From Acidovorax sp. Leaf191 (lineage in GTDB: Bacteria > Pseudomonadota > Gammaproteobacteria > Burkholderiales > Burkholderiaceae_C): a stretch of DNA of 64,000 bases. A program made the translations under genes and the position numbers. The notes under the pieces are model-generated. The model searched no databases, was not told the DNA's origin, and was given only the letters and a program-made list of their open reading frames with translations. Within the stretch, counting starts at the first letter, position 1. Each line of letters starts with the position of its first letter. Shown here piece by piece: positions 36,214-44,982 of the stretch. The stretch lies in assembly GCF_001424425.1 (NCBI RefSeq), contig NZ_LMPT01000024.1, positions 2,289 through 66,288 of the forward strand. The letters run 5' to 3'.

Positions 36214-37566
36214 TCAGGCGGCCACCGCAGGCAGCGTAAAGCCGCGCAACCGGTTGGCCGGGAAGGTCACCGCGAACACCGAGCCCTTGCCCAGCGTGCT
36301 GGAGATCTCGAGCGTGGCGCCGTGCCGCTGCAGCACGTGCTTGACGATGGCCAGCCCGAGGCCGGTGCCACCGGTCTCGCGCGAGCGGCTGCGGTCCACG
36401 CGGTAGAAGCGTTCGGTCAGGCGGGGGATGTGTTCGGGGGCGATACCGGGACCGGTGTCCTGCACCGAGAAGACGGCACTGCCGTCGTCCTTGCGCTGCC
36501 AGGCGATCGTGATGGAGCCACCTGCCGGCGTGTAACGCACGGCATTGTTGATCAGGTTGGACAGGGCACTTTGCAGCTCGGCAGGCACGCCGGCGATCTG
36601 GCCTTCCATGCGCAGGCTCTCAGCCCCCGGAAAGACCATCACATGCTGCCGCGGCAGGTTTTGCGTGAGCAGCGCAGACAGCGCGCGCCCTTCTTCCTCG
36701 CAGCGCTGCAGCAGCGCCTGCACCGGGGTCCATTCGGCCATGCCGGGCGGCGGGCTGCCCTCCAGCCGCGACAGGGTCAAGAGGTCCTGCACCACGCTCT
36801 GCATGCGCTGGGCCTGCTGCGCCATCATGCCCAGGTAGCGGGAGCGCTCGTCGGCGTTCAAGGGCAGGGTCTGCAGGGTTTCCACAAAGCCCGTCAGCAC
36901 CGTGAGCGGCGTGCGGATCTCGTGCGACACGTTGGCCACGAAGTCGCGCCGCATGGCGTCGGCCTGCTCCAGGGCCGTGACGTCGCGCGACAGCAGCAGG
37001 GTGCGCCCATCACCGTAGGGGTGCAGGTGCACCGAGATGCGCACCGGCCGCGACGGCGTGCTGAAACGCCCTTCCAGCACCACGTCGTGCGCAAAGTCCT
37101 GCTCGGCAAAATACGCGGTGAACTCGGGGTCGCGCACCAGGTTGCCGATGGACTGCATCACATCGCGCTGCGCGTCGAAGCCGAACTGGTTGGCCGCCAT
37201 CTGGTTGCACCATTCGATGCGCCCCTGCGCATCGAGCAGCACCACGCCGTTGGGCGTGGCCTGCAGCGCCGCGAGAATCTCCTGCAGCCGGTCCTGGCTG
37301 TCGCGGATCTGCGCTTCCTGCCGGCGCAGCAGGCGCCGCGCCCGGTCGGCCGCCTCGCCCCAGATGCCGCGCATGGACGGCACGTCGGTCAAATCGCCCG
37401 TGCGCAGCCAGCGCAGCACGCGCGCGCCGCGCAGCAGGTCCCACACAAACCAAGCCCACCCGGCCAGCGCGGCACCCAGTGCGGCGCCCCACGGCCCTCC
37501 CTGCCACCAGCCCAGGCTACCGCCCGCAATCTGCCAGAGCAGAAAATACGTAATTCGCCACAGCAT
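36214..37566 (-). CDS. phoR: phosphate-regulon sensor histidine kinase PhoR
   Basis: This is a membrane-bound kinase that phosphorylates PhoB when phosphate is scarce. It has 450 aa. Two hydrophobic N-terminal segments (ITYFLLWQIAGG; ALGAALAGWAWFVWDLL) are followed by a PAS domain (LQEILAALQATPNGVVLLDAQGRIEWCN). The HisKA dimerisation helix has the phospho-accepting His in DFVANVSHEIRTPLTVL, and the HATPase has N-box LINNAVRYTP and G-box VQDTGPGIA / GGTGLGLAIVKHV. It is downstream of phoB on the same strand, 195 bp away with an inverted-repeat element between. Confidence 0.96.
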   Translation of the reverse strand: MLWRITYFLLWQIAGGSLGWWQGGPWGAALGAALAGWAWFVWDLLRGARVLRWLRTGDLTDVPSMRGIWGEAADRARRLLRRQEAQIRDSQDRLQEILAALQATPNGVVLLDAQGRIEWCNQMAANQFGFDAQRDVMQSIGNLVRDPEFTAYFAEQDFAHDVVLEGRFSTPSRPVRISVHLHPYGDGRTLLLSRDVTALEQADAMRRDFVANVSHEIRTPLTVLTGFVETLQTLPLNADERSRYLGMMAQQAQRMQSVVQDLLTLSRLEGSPPPGMAEWTPVQALLQRCEEEGRALSALLTQNLPRQHVMVFPGAESLRMEGQIAGVPAELQSALSNLINNAVRYTPAGGSITIAWQRKDDGSAVFSVQDTGPGIAPEHIPRLTERFYRVDRSRSRETGGTGLGLAIVKHVLQRHGATLEISSTLGKGSVFAVTFPANRLRGFTLPAVAA

Positions 37567-37672
37567 CCGGTCCGCAACGCCTTTTCAAAAACACCAGGGG
37601 CGCAACGCGTGCGCCCCGTTCAAGACAGCAAGAAAAACAAGCTCATACGGATTTGCGTTCAATCATTTGATG

Positions 37673-37732
37673 CCGTTCGGGCTGAGCTTGTCGAAGCCTC
37701 GCGCGGCGCTTCGACAAGCTCAGCGTGAACGG
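37673..37732. repeat. inverted-repeat element, family 3, between phoB and phoR
   Basis: The left arm CCGTTCGGGCTGAGCTTGTC (37673-37692) and the right arm GACAAGCTCAGCGTGAACGG (37713-37732) face each other around a GC-rich centre. The transcribed element would form a long hairpin that could attenuate read-through from phoB into phoR. Confidence 0.75.
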
Positions 37733-37760
37733 GTTTTATATTTTTGAAGGCAAATGGATA

Positions 37761-38468
37761 TCAGGCCTGCAACTGCACCTGCGGCTGCGCCGTGAGGCGG
37801 TAGCCTGCGCCGCGCACGGTCTCCACCATGACGGACGCGGACCCGAGGGCTTCGCGCAGGCGCTTGACGTGCACGTCCACCGTGCGCTCCTCGATGAAGA
37901 CGTGGTCGCCCCACACCTTGTCGAGCAGCTGCGAGCGGCTGTGCACGCGTTCGGCATGCTTCATCAAAAAGTGCAGCAGCTTGAACTCCGTGGGGCCCAC
38001 CTTGAGCGGCTGGCCCTGGAAGGTCACGCGGTATGTGCCGGCATCGAGCACCAGCTCGCCGATGGTCACGCTGTCGCTGACCTGCTCCGGCGCGCGGCGG
38101 CGCAGCACGGCACGGATGCGGGCCAGCAGCTCCTGCGTGGAGAACGGCTTGGTGATGTAGTCGTCGGCACCGGCATCGAGCCCCGCCACCTTGTCCGGCT
38201 CGTCGCCGCGGGCGGTGAGCATGAGGATGGGGATCGGCTTGGTGCGACTGTCGGCACGCCACTTGCGGGCCAGCGACAGGCCGCTTTGGCCCGGCAGCAT
38301 CCAGTCCAGCAGGATGACATCGGGCAGCACGGCATCGAGCTCGCGCTGGGCGGACTCGCCGTCTTCCGCCCAGAAGGGCTGGAATCCGTTGTGGCGCAGA
38401 TTGACGGCAATCAGCTCGGCAATCGCGGGTTCGTCCTCGACGATGAGGACGCGTGGGAGTTTTCTCAT
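37761..38468 (-). CDS. phoB: phosphate-regulon response regulator PhoB
   Basis: PhoB activates Pho genes by binding tandem 11-bp half-sites. It has 235 aa from ATG 38468 (MRKLPRVLIVEDEPAIAEL). The receiver domain has the phospho-accepting Asp in VILLDWMLPG and the conserved Lys in YITKPFSTQEL. The winged-helix domain has VGPTEFKLLHFLM and the recognition helix IEERTVDVHVKRLREAL. The phosphate genes upstream and the Pho-like boxes found here support the assignment over other OmpR-family regulators. Confidence 0.96.
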   Translation of the reverse strand: MRKLPRVLIVEDEPAIAELIAVNLRHNGFQPFWAEDGESAQRELDAVLPDVILLDWMLPGQSGLSLARKWRADSRTKPIPILMLTARGDEPDKVAGLDAGADDYITKPFSTQELLARIRAVLRRRAPEQVSDSVTIGELVLDAGTYRVTFQGQPLKVGPTEFKLLHFLMKHAERVHSRSQLLDKVWGDHVFIEERTVDVHVKRLREALGSASVMVETVRGAGYRLTAQPQVQLQA

Positions 38469-38577
38469 CGCCGGGCCGCCCCCAGGTGAGAAAGCGCTGC
38501 GCTCAGAAAGCAGCGGCCCGCGTGGCGGCGTAGCGTGGGGGTGAGTTCTGTCATGGTGTTGCCAAAGCCCTTTCTTC

Positions 38578-39279
38578 TTATAGAACGGCCGACTCGATCT
38601 CGTCGAGGGCAGTGTGGCGCACATCCTTGCCCTTGACCAGATAGATGATCAGCTCGGCCACGTTCTTGGAATGGTCACCGATGCGCTCGATCGCCTTGGC
38701 CAGGAACAGCAGGTCCAGGCTGGGGGAGATGGTGCGGGGGTCTTCCATCATGTAGGTGACGAGCTTGCGCACGAAGCCGTCGAACTCCTTGTCGATGAGG
38801 TCGTCCTCCTTGAGGATGGCCACGGCGGCCTTCACGTCCAGGCGCGCAAATGCGTCCAGCGTCTTGCGCAGCAGGCCCGAGGCCAGCTCCGCGGCGGTGC
38901 GCAGGTCGCTCGACGGCAGCGAGCGCGGGGCACCGCTCTCGATGATGGAGCGCACCATGCGCGCCATCTTGTTGGCCTCGTCGCCCATGCGCTCCAGGTT
39001 GGCCGTGGCCTTGGAGAAGGCCAGCAGCAGGCGCAGGTCGCGCGCGGTGGGCTGGCGGCGGGCGATGATGGAGGACAGCTCCTGGTCGATCTCGACCTCC
39101 ATCGCGTTGATGCGGGTCTCCATCGAGGCGACGGTTTCCACGGCCTCCAGGCTGAACTGGGACAGGGCATAGACCGCCTGGCGGATCTGCGACTCCACGA
39201 GGCCGCCCATCTCCATGACGCGGGCGGAGACGCTGTTGAGTTCGCTGTCGAACTGCGAGGAAAGATGTTTATCGGGCAT
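38578..39279 (-). CDS. phoU: phosphate-transport regulator PhoU
   Basis: PhoU links the Pst transporter to PhoR and restrains the Pho response. It has 233 aa, all helical, with two PhoU repeats carrying the metal-binding E/DxxxD patterns (VSARVMEMGGLVESQI; LAKAIERIGDHSKNVAELI). It starts at ATG 39279 (MPDKHLSSQFDSEL). It lies 12 bp downstream of pstB. Confidence 0.97.
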   Translation of the reverse strand: MPDKHLSSQFDSELNSVSARVMEMGGLVESQIRQAVYALSQFSLEAVETVASMETRINAMEVEIDQELSSIIARRQPTARDLRLLLAFSKATANLERMGDEANKMARMVRSIIESGAPRSLPSSDLRTAAELASGLLRKTLDAFARLDVKAAVAILKEDDLIDKEFDGFVRKLVTYMMEDPRTISPSLDLLFLAKAIERIGDHSKNVAELIIYLVKGKDVRHTALDEIESAVL

Positions 39280-39291
39280 CTCGTTGTCTCC

Positions 39292-40074
39292 TTAGCCGAA
39301 ACGGCCGGTGATGTAGTCTTCGGTTTCCTTGCGCTCGGGCTTGAAGAAGATCTGTTCGGTGGCACCGAACTCGATCATTTCACCGAGGTACATGTAGGCG
39401 GTGTAGTCGCTGCAGCGTGCGGCCTGCTGCATGTTGTGCGTCACGATGGCAATGGTGTAGTCGTGCTTGAGCTCGTCGATCAGCTCCTCGATCTTGGCGG
39501 TGGACAGCGGGTCCAGCGCCGAGGTGGGCTCGTCGAGCAGCAGCACCGAAGGCTTGACCGCCACGCTGCGCGCAATGCACAGGCGCTGCTGCTGGCCGCC
39601 GGACAGCGACAGGCCGCTCTGGTGCAGCTTGTCCTTCACCTCGGTCCACAGCGCGGCCTTGGACAGCGCCCATTCCACGCGGTCGTCCATCTCGCTCTTG
39701 CTCAGGCTCTCGTACAGCTTCACGCCGAAGGCGATGTTGTCGTAGATGGACATGGGAAACGGCGTGGGCTTCTGGAACACCATGCCGATGCGGGCGCGCA
39801 GCAGGTTGATGTCCTGCTTGGGGTCCAGGATGTCCTGGCCGTAGAAGTTGATCTTGCCCTCGGCCCGCTGGCCGGGGTACAGGCTGTACATGCGGTTGAG
39901 CGTGCGCAGCAGGGTCGACTTGCCGCAGCCCGAGGGGCCGATGAAAGCGGTGACCTTGTGTTCTGCGATGTTGAGGCTGACGTTGCGCAGCCCCTGGAAT
40001 TTGCCGTAGAAGAAACTCAGGTTGCGCAGTTCCAGCGCGTTCTTGCTGGCAGTGGCGGTAGCAGTAGCGGTCAT
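39292..40074 (-). CDS. pstB: phosphate ABC transporter ATP-binding protein PstB
   Basis: This ATPase energises high-affinity phosphate uptake. It has 260 aa from ATG 40074 (MTATATATASKNALEL); a TTG two codons earlier is possible. Walker A FIGPSGCGKSTLLR, signature LSGGQQQRLCIARS, Walker B VLLLDEPTSALDP and the H-loop TH in IAIVTHNMQQA are present. The N-terminal Thr/Ala repeat is variable in the family. Confidence 0.98.
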   Translation of the reverse strand: MTATATATASKNALELRNLSFFYGKFQGLRNVSLNIAEHKVTAFIGPSGCGKSTLLRTLNRMYSLYPGQRAEGKINFYGQDILDPKQDINLLRARIGMVFQKPTPFPMSIYDNIAFGVKLYESLSKSEMDDRVEWALSKAALWTEVKDKLHQSGLSLSGGQQQRLCIARSVAVKPSVLLLDEPTSALDPLSTAKIEELIDELKHDYTIAIVTHNMQQAARCSDYTAYMYLGEMIEFGATEQIFFKPERKETEDYITGRFG

Positions 40075-40132
40075 TGTCAAATCCTGAAAATGGGGACTGT
40101 CTGGGGGGTGTCTGCGTACGGGGGCAGACAGG

Positions 40133-40987
40133 TCAGGCGCGGCTCTTCTCGCGCAGGAAAACCCGCGCCACGACGTTGAGGATCAGCACCGAGAGCGTGA
40201 TGAGCAGTGCGCCGCCCCAGGCCAGGCGCACCCAGTTTTCGTAGGGGCTCAGCGCAAACTGGAAGATCACCACGGGCAGGTTGGCCATGGGCGCATTCAT
40301 GTTGGTGCTGAAGAACTGGTTGTTCAGTGCGGTGAACAGCAGGGGCGCCGTCTCGCCGCTGATGCGGGCCACGGCCAGCAGCAGGCCGGTCATGACACCG
40401 CTGCGCGCTGCGCGCAGGGTGACCATGACGGACACCTTCCAGCGCGGCGCGCCCAGCGCAAAGGCCGCTTCGCGCAGGCTGCCGGGCACCAGGCGCAGCA
40501 TGTTCTCGGTGGTGCGCACGACCACGGGCACCGCGATCAGCGACAGCGCCAGGCTGCCGGCCCAGCCGGAAAAGTTGCCCACGGTGGCCACGGCAATCGC
40601 GTAGACGAACAGCCCCAGCACGATGGAGGGCGCAGACAGCATGATGTCGGTCACGAAGCGGGTGAGCTCTGCCGTCTTGCTCTGGCCGCTGTACTCGGCC
40701 AGGTAGACGCCGGCCAGCACGCCGATGGGCGTGGACAACAGCACGGTGAAGCCCACCATCATCAGGCTGCCCACGATGGCGTTGGCCAGGCCACCGCCTT
40801 CCGAGCCGGGGGCTGGGGTGGACTGGGTGAACATGTTCCAGTCCAGCGCGGCGAAGCCGTTGGACAGCAGCACGCTCAGGATCCAGAGCAGCACGAACAG
40901 GCCCAGCACCATCGCGCCCAGGGACAGGGTCAGGCCGATGGCGTTGGAGCGCTGGCGCTTTTTGTACAGTTGTTGGTTGAATTCCAT
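40133..40987 (-). CDS. pstA: phosphate ABC transporter permease PstA
   Basis: This inner-membrane permease subunit has 284 aa and six helices. The ATPase-contact (EAA) loop is seen at LREAAFALGAPRWKVSVMVTLRAARSG. It starts MEFNQQLYKKRQRSN. It lies 36 bp after pstC and 58 bp before pstB. Confidence 0.97.
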   Translation of the reverse strand: MEFNQQLYKKRQRSNAIGLTLSLGAMVLGLFVLLWILSVLLSNGFAALDWNMFTQSTPAPGSEGGGLANAIVGSLMMVGFTVLLSTPIGVLAGVYLAEYSGQSKTAELTRFVTDIMLSAPSIVLGLFVYAIAVATVGNFSGWAGSLALSLIAVPVVVRTTENMLRLVPGSLREAAFALGAPRWKVSVMVTLRAARSGVMTGLLLAVARISGETAPLLFTALNNQFFSTNMNAPMANLPVVIFQFALSPYENWVRLAWGGALLITLSVLILNVVARVFLREKSRA

Positions 40988-41023
40988 GGAGCTTGTCTCA
41001 ATTGAGTGGGTTCATGGTCCAGA

Positions 41024-42034
41024 TCACAGGCCCTTGGCCTTCTCGGCGCGCAGCAGCATGATCTTGGCGGCCGACAGCACCACGAAGGTGATGACGAAGA
41101 GCAGGAAACCCAGGGCAAACAGCGTGGAGAGGTGGAAGTCCGCGGCCTCGCCGAACTCGTTGGCCAGCGTGGAGGCGATGGACGTGCCGGGCGAGAAGAG
41201 CGACGTGGGCATGCGGTTGGCGTTGCCGATGACGAAGGTCACGGCCATGGTCTCGCCCAGAGCGCGACCCAGGCCCAGCATCACGCCGCCGATCACGCCC
41301 TTTTGGGTGTAGGGCAGCACCACGCGGCGCACCACTTCCCATGTCGTGCAGCCCAGGCCATAGGCCGACTCGCGCAGGATGGGAGGGACGATCTCGAAGA
41401 CGTCGCGCATCACGGCCGCCACGAAGGGCAGCACCATGAAAGCGAGCACGATGCCCGCCGCCAGGATGCCGAAGCCGTTGGTGCTGCCACCGAACAGGAA
41501 GCCCACCAGCGGCATGGAGCCCAGGAGCTTTTGCACCGGCATCTGGAAATAGTCCGCGAACAGCGGCGCGAACACGAACAGGCCGAACATGCCGTAGATG
41601 ATGGACGGCACGGCCGCCAGCAGCTCTACCGCCGTGCCCAGCGGACGGCGCAGCCACACAGGGCAGGTTTCGGTCAGGAACAGGGCGATGCCGAAAGCGA
41701 GCGGCACGGCGATCAGCAGCGCAATGCCCGCGCTGGCCAGGGTGCCGACGATGGCGATCGCAGCACCGAATTGTTCATTGATGATGTCCCATTCCACGCG
41801 CCAGATGAACTGGACGCCGAACTTGTGGAACGTGGGCCATGCGTAGACGAAAAGAGAAACGATGATGCCCAGCAGCGCAGCGAGCACGAGCAGCGACAGG
41901 CTCTGGGTCAGGCGATGGAAAAAGATGTCCTGCAGGCGTTGCCGCTTGGCAATCGAGACCATGGACTCTGTGGGGGCGCCCGTCACTTTATTGACGGACA
42001 CGGGTTGCGAACTCATGGTGGTTCCCACGCTCAT
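41024..42034 (-). CDS. pstC: phosphate ABC transporter permease PstC
   Basis: This is the second permease subunit. It has 336 aa from ATG 42034, chosen because GGGAG lies 5 bases before it; ATG 42046 and ATG 42016 are alternatives. The cytoplasmic N-terminus of about 35 residues precedes the first helix (LSLLVLAALLGIIVSLFVYAW). The EAA loop is LRESAYGLGCTTWEVVRRVVLPY. It follows pstS across a 14-bp hairpin. Confidence 0.95.
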   Translation of the reverse strand: MSVGTTMSSQPVSVNKVTGAPTESMVSIAKRQRLQDIFFHRLTQSLSLLVLAALLGIIVSLFVYAWPTFHKFGVQFIWRVEWDIINEQFGAAIAIVGTLASAGIALLIAVPLAFGIALFLTETCPVWLRRPLGTAVELLAAVPSIIYGMFGLFVFAPLFADYFQMPVQKLLGSMPLVGFLFGGSTNGFGILAAGIVLAFMVLPFVAAVMRDVFEIVPPILRESAYGLGCTTWEVVRRVVLPYTQKGVIGGVMLGLGRALGETMAVTFVIGNANRMPTSLFSPGTSIASTLANEFGEAADFHLSTLFALGFLLFVITFVVLSAAKIMLLRAEKAKGL

Positions 42035-42071
42035 GTTGACTCCCATCTGGCTTCTGGAGGCCCCACAAACC

Positions 42072-42108
42072 AGTACCCATCGGCCAGACCGGCCGGCCGA
42101 TGGGTACT
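42072..42108 (-). promoter_or_regulatory. hairpin between pstS and pstC
   Basis: AGTACCCATCGGCC (42072-42085) and GGCCGATGGGTACT (42095-42108) form a perfect 14-bp stem with a 9-nt loop. There is no U-run after it on the minus strand, so it is more likely an mRNA-stabilising or processing hairpin than a full terminator. It would let pstS be made in excess over pstCAB. Confidence 0.7.
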
Positions 42109-42143
42109 ATTTTGGGGCAGACTGCTTTTATTGTTGGAGTTAA

Positions 42144-43166
42144 TTACTTCTTGATTTGCGACCAGACCTTCGAGCGGATCTCGGCGGTCAGGCTGTCAGG
42201 CAGGGGCACGTAGTCCAGTTCGGTGGCCATGCCCTTGCCGTTCTTGAAGGCCCATTCGAAGAACTTGAGCACTTCGGCCGATTGCGCCTTGTCGGCCGGG
42301 TCCTTGTACATCAGGATGAACGAGGCCGTGCTGACGGGCCAGCTGTCGGCACCCTTGGCGTTGACCATCGAGATGCCCATGCCGGGCACGCTGAACCAGT
42401 CTGCGCTGGCGGCAGCGGCGGCGAAGGTCTTGTCGTCGGGGCTCACGTACTTGCCGTCAGCGTTTTGCAGCTGCAGGAAGTTCATGTTGTTCTTCTTGAC
42501 GTAGGCGTATTCGACGTAGCCGATGGAGCCCTTCACGCGGGAGACGTTGGCGGCGACGCCTTCGTTGCCCTTGCCGCCCACGGACGACGCTGCGGGCCAC
42601 TTGACGGCAGCGCCCTTGCCCACGGAGTCAGCCCACTCCTTGCTCACGGACGACAGGTAGTCCGTCCAGTTGAAGGTGGTGCCGGAGCCGTCGGCGCGGT
42701 GCACGACGGTGATGTTCTGGTCAGGCAGGGTCTTGCCGGGATTCAGGGCCGCCAGCTTGGCGTCGTTCCACTTGGCGATCTTGCCCAGGAACACGTCGGC
42801 CAGCACGGGGCCCGTAACGCGCAGTTCGCCGGGCTTGAAGCCGTCCAGGTTGATCACGGGCACCGTGCCGCCGATGATGGCGGGGAACTGCACCATGCCG
42901 TCCTTGTCGAGGTCAGCACCGGGGACCGGGGCGTCGGTGGCGCCGAACACGACGGTCTTGGCGCGGATCTGGCGGATGCCGCCGGACGAGCCGATGGACT
43001 GGTAGTTCAGGCCCGTGCCGGTTTCCTTCTTGTAGGCTTCTGCCCACTTGGCGTACATCGGGAAGGGAAAGGTAGCGCCAGCGCCGGTGATGTCCGCTGC
43101 AAAGGCACCACCGACCGCGAAGGTGGCCAGTGCGACTGCAACGGTTTTGAGAAATGTGCGTTTCAT
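42144..43166 (-). CDS. pstS: periplasmic phosphate-binding protein PstS
   Basis: This phosphate receptor feeds PstCAB. It has 340 aa. Signal peptide MKRTFLKTVAVALATFAVGG ends at AFA-ADITGAG. Phosphate-contacting segments: GAGATFPFPMYAKWAEAY, the IGSSGGIRQI loop, FGATDAPV and VVHRADGSGTTFNWTDYL. An AAAGGT ribosome site precedes ATG 43166. A Pho-box-like pair of half-sites lies about 55-75 bp upstream. Confidence 0.98.
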   Translation of the reverse strand: MKRTFLKTVAVALATFAVGGAFAADITGAGATFPFPMYAKWAEAYKKETGTGLNYQSIGSSGGIRQIRAKTVVFGATDAPVPGADLDKDGMVQFPAIIGGTVPVINLDGFKPGELRVTGPVLADVFLGKIAKWNDAKLAALNPGKTLPDQNITVVHRADGSGTTFNWTDYLSSVSKEWADSVGKGAAVKWPAASSVGGKGNEGVAANVSRVKGSIGYVEYAYVKKNNMNFLQLQNADGKYVSPDDKTFAAAAASADWFSVPGMGISMVNAKGADSWPVSTASFILMYKDPADKAQSAEVLKFFEWAFKNGKGMATELDYVPLPDSLTAEIRSKVWSQIKK

Positions 43167-43221
43167 GAGGTTACCTTTGGACTAGGGTTAACAGGAACAC
43201 CGTGAACTCTAGGGGGCCAAG

Positions 43222-43239
43222 ATGACAATTCAGTGACAA
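43222..43239 (-). promoter_or_regulatory. Pho box of the pst operon
   Basis: On the minus strand TTGTCAC (43239-43233) and TTGTCAT (43228-43222) are direct repeats exactly 11 bp apart. They resemble the enteric Pho box CTGTCAT-n4-CTGTCAC. TAGAGT (43211-43206) is a weak -10 ten bases downstream. Confidence 0.8.
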
Positions 43240-43289
43240 AAAGCCACCCATTCGACCGTGCGCTACAGAGGTAAAACACCCAAAAGGCA

Positions 43290-43307
43290 ATGTCACGAAC
43301 CCGTCAC
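43290..43307 (+). promoter_or_regulatory. candidate Pho box of ppx
   Basis: On the plus strand ATGTCAC (43290-43296) and CCGTCAC (43301-43307) are 11 bp apart. They point toward ppx, whose ATG is 123 bp away. Weaker than the pstS box; no clear -10. Confidence 0.5.
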
Positions 43308-43430
43308 ACAACCACAACACACTGGCTTGACGCTGGCCATTCCCTCCTCTTCTCCTGCCGTGCGCGGGCAGCAGCTTCCATGCGCCGTGGCACGCGGTAG
43401 GATGCCGGTCGAAGCTCCTACCAGAACAAT

Positions 43431-44909
43431 ATGCACAACGGCACACGCCTCGCCGCGGTCGACCTCGGCTCCAACAGTTTTCGCCTTGAAATCGGGCGCT
43501 ACGAGTTCGGACACATTCAGCGCGTCGAATACCTCAAGGAAACCGTCCGCCAGGGCAACGGCCTGGACGAAGACCGCAACCTGACACCGGAGGCCATGGA
43601 GCGTGGATGGGCTTGTCTCGCGCGTTTCGGCGAACGCCTGGCCGGGTTCCCCCGCGCCCAGGTGCGTGCGGTGGCCACGCAGACCCTGCGCGAAGCGCGC
43701 AACCGCGAGGAGTTCCTGTCGCGCGGCAGCGAGATGCTGGGCTACCCGATCGACGTGGTGTCGGGCCCCGAAGAAGCGCGCCTCATCTACCAAGGCGTTG
43801 CGCGCCTGCTGCCCCAGTCCGACGAGCGCCGCCTGGTGGTCGATATCGGCGGGCGGTCTACCGAACTCATCCTGGGGCAGCAATTCACGCCCCATGCGGT
43901 GGCATCGTTTCGCGTGGGCAGCGTGGCCTGGTCGCAGCGCTACTTTCCGCAAGGCGAATTCACGGCCACGGCATTCCTTGCCGCGGAGATTGCGGCCAAG
44001 GCCGTGCTCGACGAGGCCTTGGGAACGTTCCGCCCGGATGCGTGGGAGGTGGCCTATGGCTCGTCCGGCACGGCGGGTGCGGTGGGCGACATTCTGGCCG
44101 CTGCCGGAGGCACGCCCGGCACCATCACCCGCGAGGGGCTGGCGTGGCTGCACGAGCGGCTGCTGCGCGCGCAGACAGCCGACCGCCTGCGCATGGACGG
44201 TCTGAAGGAAGAGCGCCGCGCCGTGATCGGCGGTGGCGTCAGCGTGCTGCGGGCCGTGTTCGACCTGCTGGAGATCGACCAGATGCAGGTCGCGCAAGGC
44301 GCGCTGCGCCAGGGCGCGCTGTACGACCTGCTGGACCGCGAGCAGCCCGGCACCGACCTGCGCACCACCACCGTGAACGGGCTGATGCAGCGTTTTGGGG
44401 TGGATGCCGAACATGCCGAGCGGGTGGCGCGCACGGCATGCGCCTTGTTCGACCAGGCCGCCCCCGCCGGCAGCGAGCGCGCCGCACGCAAGCTGGACTG
44501 GGCAGCCCGCCTGCACGAGATCGGCTGCCTCGTCTCGCACAGCGACTACCACCGCCACGGTGCCTACATCCTGGACAACACCGATGCCGCCGGTTTTGCC
44601 GTGCCCGAACTGCACCGCCTGGGAATCCTGGTGCAGGGGCAGCGCGGCAAGGTCCGCAAGATCGAAGCGGACCTGCAAGACCCGATGTTCGCATTGCAGT
44701 TGCTGAGCCTGCGCTTGGCCGTGGCCCTGTGCCATGCGCGCCGCGACCCCGACACCGCGGGCCTGGCGCTGCGCCAGGACGGTGCGCGCTTTCATCTGGC
44801 AACACGCGGTGGCTGGGCCGCGGCGTACCCGCAATCGGCCCACCTGTTGCGCGAGGAAGCGCTGGCATGGCTGAAGACCCCCTGGGAGCTGGCCGTCAGC
44901 CTGGCCTGA
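43431..44909 (+). CDS. ppx: exopolyphosphatase, Ppx/GppA family
   Basis: The enzyme releases phosphate from polyphosphate chains (or hydrolyses pppGpp in GppA). It has 492 aa. The ASKHA-type ATPase fold is seen at the N-terminus, LAAVDLGSNSFRLEIGRYE, and at LVVDIGGRSTELILG, with the GSVAWSQRYFP loop. The C-terminal HD-like helical domain contains LHEIGCLVSHSDYHRHGAYIL, and its presence fits Ppx. It is divergent from pstS with back-to-back Pho-like boxes between the genes. Confidence 0.95.
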   Translation: MHNGTRLAAVDLGSNSFRLEIGRYEFGHIQRVEYLKETVRQGNGLDEDRNLTPEAMERGWACLARFGERLAGFPRAQVRAVATQTLREARNREEFLSRGSEMLGYPIDVVSGPEEARLIYQGVARLLPQSDERRLVVDIGGRSTELILGQQFTPHAVASFRVGSVAWSQRYFPQGEFTATAFLAAEIAAKAVLDEALGTFRPDAWEVAYGSSGTAGAVGDILAAAGGTPGTITREGLAWLHERLLRAQTADRLRMDGLKEERRAVIGGGVSVLRAVFDLLEIDQMQVAQGALRQGALYDLLDREQPGTDLRTTTVNGLMQRFGVDAEHAERVARTACALFDQAAPAGSERAARKLDWAARLHEIGCLVSHSDYHRHGAYILDNTDAAGFAVPELHRLGILVQGQRGKVRKIEADLQDPMFALQLLSLRLAVALCHARRDPDTAGLALRQDGARFHLATRGGWAAAYPQSAHLLREEALAWLKTPWELAVSLA

Positions 44910-44941
44910 AGTCGGGAGCGGGCGTGTTGAGCGCTGACATA

Positions 44942-44968
44942 AAACGGTATAAACTGTTTATACCGTTT
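44942..44968. promoter_or_regulatory. perfect 12-bp palindrome before the RHH/histone-like gene
   Basis: AAACGGTATAAA (44942-44953), a CTG spacer, then TTTATACCGTTT (44957-44968). The centre lies 28 bp before the ATG at 44983. The arms include -10-like TATAAA and TATACC. It may be an operator, possibly for the protein encoded next. A terminator for ppx is less likely because there is no T-run after the stem. Confidence 0.65.
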
Positions 44969-44982
44969 ATTTCATCGATGCC

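Noticed and set aside
43293..44843. 516-codon minus-strand open frame opposite ppx
   Set aside because: Shadow frame; ppx has intact motifs and the frame would also cover the Pho-box region.
44942..44968. Palindrome read as the ppx terminator
   Set aside because: The stem is AT-rich with no T-run after it, and its position 15 bp before the next ATG fits an operator better.
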